From CAZCQG01 sp964500775 (GTDB taxonomy: Bacteria; Campylobacterota; Campylobacteria; Campylobacterales; CAZCQG01), in the NCBI GenBank assembly GCA_964500775.1, contig CAZCQG010000006.1, positions 6,209 through 70,208 on the forward strand: a DNA stretch of 64,000 bases. The letters are read 5' to 3'. Shown in pieces: positions 9,245 to 16,694 of the stretch. The translations under genes were made by a program, and so were the position numbers. The stretch's first letter is position 1. Each line of letters starts with the position of its first letter. The notes under the pieces are model-generated. The model saw only the letters and a program-made list of their open reading frames with translations, had not been told where the DNA came from and searched no databases.

Positions 9245-10444
9245 GAATATCGGAAGTAGCATCGCAGTAACGATAAAACCGATGATACCGCCGACAAAAA
9301 GCATCAAAAACGGCTCCAAGAGCGAAAGAAAGAGGGTAATCTTGTCTTGATTCTCCTCGAAATAGAGATTTGAGAGATTTTGGAGAATCTTGCTCACTTC
9401 GCTCGTCTCTTCACCGAGACTTAGGGCTTGTACGAAGGATTTATCGATCTGGTATTTTTGGGCATTCAGTGCTACCGAGAGCTTGCCCCCTTCGACCACT
9501 TTTTCGCTCGCACTCTCAAATGCCTCTTGTATGATGACGTTATTCAAAATCTTTGATGAGAGATTGATACTTTGCACAAACGGCACACCCGCTCGAAAAA
9601 GTATAGAAGTGATATATGCAAAACGCCCAAGCTCGCTACTCTCGACGATACTTCCGACAATCGGGATTTTGAGTAGTAAAGAATCATTCATCCTTTTAAA
9701 CCCTTTTGAGATTTTCAGCAAGACAGGGTAAAAAATCATTATCGCCAAAAATCCAAACGCAAGGAGTTGCCAGTTATTTTGAAACCACTCTCCCGTACCG
9801 ATGACTATCTTGGTGATAAGCGGCAAATCTTGATTGAGCTGCTCAAAAATCGAAGTGATTTTCGGAACGACGTAGGTGAGCATAAACCCAACCATCATAA
9901 ATGAGACGGTCAAAATAAACATCGGATAGGCAAAAGAGCTTTGGATTTGTTTATTGATACGCTCTTGATTCTTGAGGAGTTTTGAGAGCTCATCAAGTAC
10001 TTCATCCATTATCCCGCTATCTTCGGATACCTTTATGGATTGTTTGTAAAATTCGGGGAGTTCGAGAACTTTTTGAGATTCTAATGCGTGATAAAAGTCT
10101 TTTCCTTCATCCAAAGATGTGGCTACGGATTCTAAAAATAACGCGATTTTTTTACTTTTTCCGTATTGATTTTTCGCGAGTTTTATCGCATTGACTATCG
10201 AGATGCCGGAGTTTATATAGATGCTCAAATCACGGCTAAGATTGGCTAGGTCTTTATAGGAGATTTTCTTCTTACTGAAAAGGGACACGTTTTTTAATAG
10301 CGGCTCGGATTCTTTGTTTATGGACTGGTAAATGATGTTTTTAGCTTTTATCTTCCCTTTTGCGTCATCGAGATTTTGGGCTTCTACTTTCCCTTTAACT
10401 TTTTTACCGCTATTTTTATCTATACCGCTAAAACTATAAATCAA
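9227..10444 (-). CDS. gspF: Type II secretion inner-membrane platform protein GspF
   Basis: 405 residues with the two GspF/PilC domains, each followed by membrane segments (first pair near 170-240, last near 375-400). Typical sequence includes DLANLSRDLSIYINSGISIVNAI and the ending GFIVTAMLLPIFSINLG. The N-terminal FSGIDKNSGKKVKGKVEA matches the family start. It is the polytopic platform for pseudopilus assembly and partner of the GspE ATPase. It is separated by about 9 kb from the main gsp cluster but paired with a pseudopilin gene, whose stop it overlaps by 11 bases. A different GspF-family protein at 44766 belongs to the MSHA-like machine. Confidence 0.88.
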   Translation of the reverse strand: MIYSFSGIDKNSGKKVKGKVEAQNLDDAKGKIKAKNIIYQSINKESEPLLKNVSLFSKKKISYKDLANLSRDLSIYINSGISIVNAIKLAKNQYGKSKKIALFLESVATSLDEGKDFYHALESQKVLELPEFYKQSIKVSEDSGIMDEVLDELSKLLKNQERINKQIQSSFAYPMFILTVSFMMVGFMLTYVVPKITSIFEQLNQDLPLITKIVIGTGEWFQNNWQLLAFGFLAIMIFYPVLLKISKGFKRMNDSLLLKIPIVGSIVESSELGRFAYITSILFRAGVPFVQSINLSSKILNNVIIQEAFESASEKVVEGGKLSVALNAQKYQIDKSFVQALSLGEETSEVSKILQNLSNLYFEENQDKITLFLSLLEPFLMLFVGGIIGFIVTAMLLPIFSINLG

Positions 10445-10955
10445 ATTCTGTTTCCTTCATTTCTTTGAAGGCTGATTGCAAGTATTGTTCCAACTCGCCT
10501 ATGCTCTCAAATACATCGGGGAGATATTTTTGTGCTCTATAATAAAATAGCGACGCACCGTCACTTAGAAGCGCTTCATTTGCGCTCAAACCGTCTCTTA
10601 TTTTTAGCTCAAAACAAATATTTTCATAAACACCGAGGTATTTTAGATCTATACCTCTAGGTTCGCTAGAGAGTTTATCTCCGTAGAGAGAGTAGGCTTT
10701 GGTATGCTGAGGTAGATTGAAGTTTCCTATTTTTTCATTTTTTTTACTATCAAAGACATCGCACTTGAGGCAATAGTCATAACAGAGTACGTCTAGATTT
10801 TCTATGGAATATATGCTTGAGAGTTCTACGAAATTTTTTATGCTTGGTTTTTTCTTTTGTTCGAGTTTTTGGAAGGATATTATCGCTACGGTGTAAACTA
10901 TTGAGAGGAGCAAAACTACAATCAATAGCTCAAAAAGGGTGAATGATTTTTTCAA
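10434..10955 (-). CDS. Minor pseudopilin, GspH-like
   Basis: 173 residues starting with a class III prepilin leader, KKS|FTLFELLIVVLLLSIVY, that carries the expected Phe at +1 and Glu at +5. The residue before the cleavage site is Ser rather than the usual Gly. The rest is a soluble domain with little similarity that I can place. I call it GspH-like because GspG, I, J and K are accounted for elsewhere. Translation appears to start at TTG with GGAG 5 bases upstream. It overlaps gspF downstream. Confidence 0.7.
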   Translation of the reverse strand: MKKSFTLFELLIVVLLLSIVYTVAIISFQKLEQKKKPSIKNFVELSSIYSIENLDVLCYDYCLKCDVFDSKKNEKIGNFNLPQHTKAYSLYGDKLSSEPRGIDLKYLGVYENICFELKIRDGLSANEALLSDGASLFYYRAQKYLPDVFESIGELEQYLQSAFKEMKETEFDL

Positions 10956-10976
10956 AAGTTCTCCGATTGGTTTAAC

Positions 10977-11009
10977 ATAAAACCGAGGGAGGAGAGACCT
11001 CGGTTTTAT
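10977..11009 (-). terminator. Intrinsic terminator of the 1198-residue protein gene
   Basis: A perfect 12-bp inverted repeat (arms 10977-10988 and 10998-11009, core ACCGAGG/CCTCGGT) with a 9-base loop lies directly after the stop of the large gene. Read on the reverse strand, the stem ends in TTTTAT, giving a U-rich 3' side. It separates the large gene from gspH and gspF, so these probably need their own promoter or read-through. Confidence 0.75.
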
Positions 11010-11019
11010 AGTTTATTTA

Positions 11020-14000
11020 TTAGAAAGATTGACCGCCAAGACCGTAATCATTGATCTCAGTAAGCGTGCCGTGGCTACCAGCATTATAAGATGTACTGAA
11101 TGTACCGTAGTACAATGTGCCGTCTACATATACATAGAACACTTCACCTTCATAGAAACTTCCGTGATATGTTATTTGCATCTCGATTGTGCTACCGCCG
11201 CTTGTCGTTACATCATAGTAAGTCGCAGATGTCATTGACAATGTATCAGCGTTTGCTTCGCCTTTGAAAGCTATTTTCAATGGACTGCCTGCATAACCGT
11301 CATAATTTATAACGTTCAGCATCACTGCATTCTCAGTGTCTTCATAGTTAGTATTGGCAACTGTTGCCGTCAAAGTATCCGTCTTGCTATTTGCAACAGG
11401 CGCAAAGTTTACCGCTTGCATATCGGAATACATATAGTAATCGTTTTTAGCAAGTACTTTAAGACTATGGTACGGATTTGTAGAGCTAATAGCACTGATT
11501 CCTAGCGTGCTGTTTGCATCCCAACCGAACAACTCGCCCAAGCTTGAGTAATCTGTAATACTTAGAGCAGTTTTTGTGCCGGCTCTAAATGCATAGTCGG
11601 AAATATTACCCTCAAACACTTGTATGGTATCGCTAGATGTGATATCCAAGCCTGTACCAGTAGCATTGTATGCTACCGTCGGAGTAGCAGGTTTTGCCCA
11701 GTATGAGTAAAGCGAAGTTGCAAAGCTCGCCGTATTGCCAAAGCCGTCATACGCAGTGATTATTACAGGAACATCACTTGTCGTAGGATCTGCGAATAGG
11801 ATATATGCATCATTCAATCTTAATGTGAACGTACCGTCACTATTTCTTCTCAACGGAATAACATCACCGGAAACCGAAGCTACAACGTTATAAGAGTTAT
11901 CGCTATAGTCTGTACCGGAATCACCCGCCAAGCCGTTAAGCTTAAACGTTACTGTTCTATTGATGTGGTTTCTAACATCGCCCAAACCTGTTGTAGCACT
12001 TACACCGTTGTCAAAGTGTACCTGTACATAGCCGGCTGAATTTCCTGTCACGCCATTAGATAGCGTTATAGTTGCAGGTGTGAAATCATCACCCAATCTC
12101 ACCCAGTAACCTAGTTTAGAATCTGTCCATAGCAACTCTTGCGTATCTTGCATATCTATATCAAACCAAGTCTCGGCATCTTTTGTAGCATCTAGCCCAA
12201 GCCATCTTACTGAACCATCAGTAGTTGATGTTTGTGCAGCAGTTAATACTGAAACTACATTCTTGCCTGTTTGCGTAACAAGTTTTTGTATCGGGTTGTT
12301 TGCCGGCATATCATCTGCCCAGTAAATGGCTTTCGTAAGGTCGGCTCTACTTCCTGATCCAAGTGTGATGTTACCGTCTATTACACCGCTAGAGTTTGGA
12401 TTCGAAAGATCGTATCCGTGACTAATGAACGTACCGTTATAGTCAGATGCTACCGTATGACCATCAGCACCCGTTAGGTTTTTCAACGTGAACACGTTAG
12501 AGATAGGACCTTTTACCATGTCCGTACTTCCACTCAACGCGCCGATTCTTGTATCTAGGTATATACCTTTGTCGGTACCTGTTTCAAGAATTTGTATGTC
12601 ATTGATAGGAGTAGAAGTATAACTATCTCTCCAAAGATCCGCACCAAGTACAGTATAGTTGGTATCGCTATTTATTGTTACAATAGTTGCGTTCCAATCT
12701 TTTGTTGTATCGTTTCTTGCCCCTGCAATTTGAGCAATCGCATAAGAGTGGTTATAGTCGTCATACGACAATAACGAGCTCTCCGCATCTGTTCCGCTAG
12801 CACGTACATAAAATTGTGTGCCGTTTTGATCGTTATCGTCTTTATAAACTCTAACAACCGTCGCATCCGCAACACCAAATCTGTAGTTTGATGCTATGAG
12901 AACGCTATCGGTAGTACCGTCAAAGTTTGTATCCAACTCGTACGCTTTTAACTTTAGATCGCTCGCAGTAGAGTCATCCGATCTTTTTTTCCAGTTACCA
13001 GTGATACTACCGGTCAAATTTGTAATTATATTAGCCGCCAATGTTGCCGGAGTAGCCCCTGCCGTTGACACGTAGAAGCTAGAATCGGTAACCGTAGTAC
13101 CGCTACTTGTATACTCATGATACAAGTCGGCAAATTGGATTTCCAAATGCCCGATGCCGGTCATATTCCCTTCATTCAACCAAGCACTATTGAGTTTTAC
13201 CGCCATCAAATAGTCACCGTAAACGGCTGTTTGGTTGTTGTCATTAGCAGCCACCATCGGTAACGCAGTTCCGCTTGAAGGTCTTGTCGCCACTGAAGTG
13301 TTTAATTCAAACTTTCTGTCAGAAACAATCAGTACGTTTGTACCGTTCATAGGATACGCTCTAGTGTTCCCGAAGTACATCGTACCGTTTCTATCACCCG
13401 TTACGATTCTATCGTTTGTTGCAAGTGCTGCACCCAAAGCAGATGTAGCATTTGCTTCTGTCCAATAGGTACCTGCAATATTTCTTCCGAATGTATCTCT
13501 CAACGTATAACCCAAAGAAGTACTTATATCGACTATTGCTGCTGCTGCAGAATATCTAATGGTCTCATCGTTAAAAGAGAGTAAATGCCAACCGCTATTA
13601 AGGTTCATAGTCCCGTATGTACTCTCCCCTATATCAGAACTAGCTAACACCAATCCTGCTTTTGCGGTTGTGTTATTTACCCATTGACCGTATGCCCAGT
13701 ATCCGTGTGCACTCTCAACGTCATTTGTACTGCTTAAAGAGTTTTGACTGTCTGAAAGTCTGCTATCATATACACCCCACGCGCCGTTAACATAACCAAA
13801 TAGCGTCAGGTTGTCATCGGCAGACATAGCATCAAAATTATCCGTTGAAGTAAGCTGCATACTATTTGCAATAACCTTTGTTAGGTTATTGTCAGATATG
13901 TTCGTATCCAAATACTCATCCAATCCGCTATATGCAGTTGAACTCGAAGAACTTGAAAGCAAAGCAGCCAACTCGGACGGAGTTACTCCTAAATCTGCAG

Positions 14001-14616
14001 TAGTAATAGCATACGGAGCATCGGAAGTATAATCTCTATGTAGTTTTACCCAGTAAAATTCTGTCGTATCGGCATATGTTTCGGTGTTAAATCTTACTTT
14101 AACCCATTGTCCTTCCATGTCAGACACGAAGAATACCCTTACCGCGTTTCCGCCCGGTGTGCTAATATACATTGTATACACGGGATCGCCGCCGTCTTTC
14201 ACGTATTCATTCGGTGAAGAAGCCACAGAACCCAAGTGTTGTAACTCAACTAACACATCATCGGTTGCCGCAATGGTATTGCCGCTTGGATCCTCGGACC
14301 CTACCAACAATTCGACACCTATTTCGGCAATCGCCGGAGTACTTACAACCCAACCGCTTCCGCTTGTGCCGCCGGTAGCGTTGTCATAATATGTTACGTT
14401 TCCGTCAGTATCGGCCTCATCCGTAGACGTAGTACCTAGAACATACGTGGTGTCCCAAGTAGGCACGCTGCTACTACTCGTACCGTAGGTATATAACCCC
14501 TGTGTACCGAATAGCGTCCACTTTTCATGCGGTATCTCGATCTGAGTCCCCGCATTCACGAAAGCCGGAGCAACCGCTAACATTGCAGCCGCTATCGCAC
14601 TAACCTTAATTTTCAT
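11020..14616 (-). CDS. Very large exported protein, candidate T2SS substrate or surface adhesin
   Basis: 1198 residues, the largest gene here. A clear signal peptide (VSAIAAAMLAVAPAFVNA) is followed by a Ser/Thr/Asn/Gly-rich chain without cysteines in the parts I checked, as expected for an extracellular beta-rich protein. Two modules near residues 270-350 and 850-910 share a GYWAY/GYWVR motif, and SGWHLLSF follows the first. The last 50 or so residues (YYDVTTSG ... GEVFYVYVDG) match the end of the neighbouring lipoprotein. No enzyme motif is recognised. It lies between T2SS genes, with its own terminator and a sigma-28-like promoter. Function is unknown; export to the surface is inferred. 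Confidence 0.75.
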   Translation of the reverse strand: MKIKVSAIAAAMLAVAPAFVNAGTQIEIPHEKWTLFGTQGLYTYGTSSSSVPTWDTTYVLGTTSTDEADTDGNVTYYDNATGGTSGSGWVVSTPAIAEIGVELLVGSEDPSGNTIAATDDVLVELQHLGSVASSPNEYVKDGGDPVYTMYISTPGGNAVRVFFVSDMEGQWVKVRFNTETYADTTEFYWVKLHRDYTSDAPYAITTADLGVTPSELAALLSSSSSSTAYSGLDEYLDTNISDNNLTKVIANSMQLTSTDNFDAMSADDNLTLFGYVNGAWGVYDSRLSDSQNSLSSTNDVESAHGYWAYGQWVNNTTAKAGLVLASSDIGESTYGTMNLNSGWHLLSFNDETIRYSAAAAIVDISTSLGYTLRDTFGRNIAGTYWTEANATSALGAALATNDRIVTGDRNGTMYFGNTRAYPMNGTNVLIVSDRKFELNTSVATRPSSGTALPMVAANDNNQTAVYGDYLMAVKLNSAWLNEGNMTGIGHLEIQFADLYHEYTSSGTTVTDSSFYVSTAGATPATLAANIITNLTGSITGNWKKRSDDSTASDLKLKAYELDTNFDGTTDSVLIASNYRFGVADATVVRVYKDDNDQNGTQFYVRASGTDAESSLLSYDDYNHSYAIAQIAGARNDTTKDWNATIVTINSDTNYTVLGADLWRDSYTSTPINDIQILETGTDKGIYLDTRIGALSGSTDMVKGPISNVFTLKNLTGADGHTVASDYNGTFISHGYDLSNPNSSGVIDGNITLGSGSRADLTKAIYWADDMPANNPIQKLVTQTGKNVVSVLTAAQTSTTDGSVRWLGLDATKDAETWFDIDMQDTQELLWTDSKLGYWVRLGDDFTPATITLSNGVTGNSAGYVQVHFDNGVSATTGLGDVRNHINRTVTFKLNGLAGDSGTDYSDNSYNVVASVSGDVIPLRRNSDGTFTLRLNDAYILFADPTTSDVPVIITAYDGFGNTASFATSLYSYWAKPATPTVAYNATGTGLDITSSDTIQVFEGNISDYAFRAGTKTALSITDYSSLGELFGWDANSTLGISAISSTNPYHSLKVLAKNDYYMYSDMQAVNFAPVANSKTDTLTATVANTNYEDTENAVMLNVINYDGYAGSPLKIAFKGEANADTLSMTSATYYDVTTSGGSTIEMQITYHGSFYEGEVFYVYVDGTLYYGTFSTSYNAGSHGTLTEINDYGLGGQSF

Positions 14617-14652
14617 CTTTCTCTCCTCTTGTTAAGATTCTCTAATTTCCCT

Positions 14653-14667
14653 TGGCTTGCGAAGCCA
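14653..14667 (-). other. Small hairpin in the leader of the 1198-residue gene
   Basis: The leader contains TGGCTT-CGC-AAGCCA, a perfect 6-bp stem with a 3-base loop, about 36 bases before the ATG and upstream of the AGGAG ribosome site. It could stabilise the mRNA or bind a regulator. I could not match it to a known riboswitch. Confidence 0.4.
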
Positions 14668-14711
14668 CTTAACTGAATAAAACCAAATGATATAATCCAA
14701 ACTCAAGATTT

Positions 14712-14738
14712 ATATCGACTGATAAAAAAAATACTTTA
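14712..14738 (-). promoter_or_regulatory. Candidate sigma-28 (FliA) promoter for the 1198-residue gene
   Basis: On the reverse strand TAAAGTAT (14738-14731) is followed after exactly 11 bases by GTCGATAT (14719-14712). The known FliA consensus is TAAAGTTT-N11-GCCGATAA, so the match is 7 of 8 and 6 of 8 with correct spacing. It lies just after the upstream lipoprotein stop and gives a leader of roughly 90-95 bases. It would put the large protein under flagellar late-gene control; this is a sequence match only. Confidence 0.5.
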
Positions 14739-14741
14739 ATT

Positions 14742-16340
14742 TTACGGATCCAATAAAGTATTTTTTACAGGGATTAACCTCTTTATGCTTGAAGCACATT
14801 CCGTTCCACCTTTATTTTCAAACTCGCCTCTATAGCAAGCGCCGTTTGGTATCTTTACATAAAAGACGCTACCGTTAAAATATTTCGTGGTGGCACTAAT
14901 CCTTATATATATATCCTCATCGGGATGTACCTCTATATCATAATAAGGTCCGCACCAAGTTTTTGTCGTTGATGAGTCACTAATCAACGGATAATAAAAA
15001 TCAATACCTAAATCTACTTTTTGATAGGCGACTTCTAGCGTCTTATCGGGTACCGCTACAGCCTGCCCGCTACTACCGTAGCTGACAAACATTTTTAGCT
15101 GAGTAAGATTAGTCTCACACGCATTTGGATCGGCAACGCTCAAACTATAATCATATGGATCCGTTACATTTACCGTGTATTGTCTCGTGGTAGTATTATT
15201 AAACTCATTAGTTGCGCTGACATTCATTGTGGTAGAACCTTCTTTTAGGCCCTCCATACAGATGTATTTATCATCCGTAGAATCGACGTAACTATTTAAT
15301 ACCGTGCTATCAGCTTCCGTAACACTAAATGAGACATTATCGTCACCGACGGCACAAGATTGTGCGTCAAACAACACACAAGTTACCGTCTCATCGCTAA
15401 CATTTATATCAAATGAACTTGCCGTAGTATTAATTATCGGGTAATCACCGGATTGGCATGTGGTATTTGTATCATCACCGCTATTTATCACTATGACATC
15501 ATACGTTTTTGATGCACTGTTGCCGTATTTGTTCGTTGCGTTTACCGTCATCGTGGTTATACCTTGCTCGATTCCCAACATGCAAATGGAGTTATTTATA
15601 TCTGGATTATTATATGTATAGAGTATAGGTAAACCGACGCTACTGCTCAAGGTGACGTTATTATCTCCTCCCTCGCAGGATTCTACATCAAACGTATAGC
15701 AATTTTTATTTGCCTCTCCCGTGTATATCGCAAAATAATTTACCGTAGTATTTATCACCGGATTATCCGACGAGGTGCAAATATCCGTTGTATTATCATC
15801 TGTTGTATTATCGTCTGTTGTATTATCGTCCATATTGACCACCCACACGTCAATCGTTTTTACGGCAGTATTATCAAGAGAATTTGTTGCTTGAAGACTT
15901 AAAGTCGTATTCCCCTCGCTTAGTCCCTGGACGCATAAAGATGAGTCGCTCTGAATATAGGAGCCGATAACAGATGCATTGCCGACCAAATAGTTTAGAG
16001 CCACATCGCCTTCCGCACAAGCGGTGATGTCAAAGCTAATGCAATTCAGCCCGCCTACTTGTAAGCCGAGGTAATTTACGCTTGACATATTTATAATAGG
16101 ATCCGTGGTGTTGCATTCGCTCGTACCGTCGTCATAGTACGTATAAGGATTTTTATCGCAGTAGCCTTTCAGACCAAATCCAAAATCACACATTTGGTTA
16201 TGTTCTTTGTAATAATCAACGCTTTTTAAAATATTACTGGCAAGGTCTTCGCCGAGTTTGGCAAGACTGCCTCCGTCGCAACCTTTTATCAACAGGGTTA
16301 AAGTCGTTATGATGAGGAATCTGATTCCAGCACTACGCAC
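14742..16340 (-). CDS. Lipoprotein with three Ig-like repeats and a C-terminal domain shared with the 1198-residue protein
   Basis: A 532-residue lipoprotein when read from the GTG at 16340, which has AAGGA 5 bases upstream; the TTG 39 bases further out lacks such a site. The lipobox is LLIKGC. Three repeats of about 100 residues (starting near DPIINMSSVN, NPVINTTVN, YPIINTTASS) each hold paired cysteines and resemble bacterial Ig-like folds. A DDNTT-rich linker joins the first two. The last 60 residues (YYDIEVHP ... GSVFYVKIP) align with the end of the 1198-residue protein encoded next downstream. It is probably a surface or periplasmic anchor; partner and role are unknown. Confidence 0.75.
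   Translation of the reverse strand: MRSAGIRFLIITTLTLLIKGCDGGSLAKLGEDLASNILKSVDYYKEHNQMCDFGFGLKGYCDKNPYTYYDDGTSECNTTDPIINMSSVNYLGLQVGGLNCISFDITACAEGDVALNYLVGNASVIGSYIQSDSSLCVQGLSEGNTTLSLQATNSLDNTAVKTIDVWVVNMDDNTTDDNTTDDNTTDICTSSDNPVINTTVNYFAIYTGEANKNCYTFDVESCEGGDNNVTLSSSVGLPILYTYNNPDINNSICMLGIEQGITTMTVNATNKYGNSASKTYDVIVINSGDDTNTTCQSGDYPIINTTASSFDINVSDETVTCVLFDAQSCAVGDDNVSFSVTEADSTVLNSYVDSTDDKYICMEGLKEGSTTMNVSATNEFNNTTTRQYTVNVTDPYDYSLSVADPNACETNLTQLKMFVSYGSSGQAVAVPDKTLEVAYQKVDLGIDFYYPLISDSSTTKTWCGPYYDIEVHPDEDIYIRISATTKYFNGSVFYVKIPNGACYRGEFENKGGTECASSIKRLIPVKNTLLDP
15787..15831 (-). repeat. Three 15-bp in-frame tandem repeats encoding a DDNTT linker
   Basis: Three consecutive 15-base units (plus-strand form GTTGTATTATC-R-TC-Y) encode the Asp-Asn-Thr linker between the first and second Ig-like repeats of the lipoprotein. 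The units differ by single bases. Change in copy number would alter linker length without breaking the frame. Confidence 0.8.
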
Positions 16341-16373
16341 TATTATCCTTTTTATTGATTTTATATACACGTT

Positions 16374-16435
16374 AAACAATTATCATTCCAAAATTTTCAA
16401 CGTCTCTTTCGATTTTTTTGGAATGATAATTGTTT
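16374..16435. promoter_or_regulatory. Perfect 20-bp inverted repeat forming two back-to-back sigma-54-like promoters
   Basis: Arms at 16374-16393 and 16416-16435 are perfect inverted copies with a 22-base spacer. Read towards its own gene, each arm is TTTTGGAATGATAATTGTTT. It has GG-N10-GT, one base off the sigma-54 -24/-12 pattern GG-N10-GC, and resembles the Campylobacter form TTGGAAC-N5-TTGCTT. The arm ends are 34 and 38 bases from the divergent lipoprotein starts at 16340 and 16473. An alternative reading is that GATAAT in each arm is a sigma-70 -10 box, or that the repeat binds a regulator. Confidence 0.6.
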
Positions 16436-16472
16436 GTACGGTGTTTAGTGATATCGACCAAGGAAGGAATTT

Positions 16473-16628
16473 ATGAAGCTAATTGTCAAATACTTGATAA
16501 TTGTTATGATAGCGTTAGGGTTTAGTGGATGCATCAGTGCATCATTGGATATCGGCAACAGCGGGAATAAAAATCAGCAAATGATGGCGCCTAATCCATA
16601 CTACTACCCACCGCCGTACTACTATTGA
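16473..16628 (+). CDS. 51-residue lipoprotein with a Tyr/Pro-rich tail
   Basis: A short gene with a strong ribosome site (AAGGAAGG) before its ATG. The product has a charged N-terminus, a hydrophobic stretch and the lipobox GFSGC, leaving a mature lipopeptide of about 32 residues. This ends in PNPYYYPPPYYY. I do not recognise the family. The clustered tyrosines and prolines suggest a binding or packing role at the membrane rather than an enzyme. It is divergent from the Ig-repeat lipoprotein across the 20-bp inverted repeat and 66 bases upstream of the next lipoprotein. Confidence 0.75.
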   Translation: MKLIVKYLIIVMIALGFSGCISASLDIGNSGNKNQQMMAPNPYYYPPPYYY

Positions 16629-16694
16629 TAGTAGTCAAAAAAAATAGAAAATAGACGATTTAGTTCTATACAAGTTAATTTTGGGAGCACGACA

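Noticed and set aside
16374..16435. Invertible (phase-variable) promoter element
   Set aside because: Flipping the 22-base spacer between the repeats would not change promoter direction, and no invertase gene is nearby.
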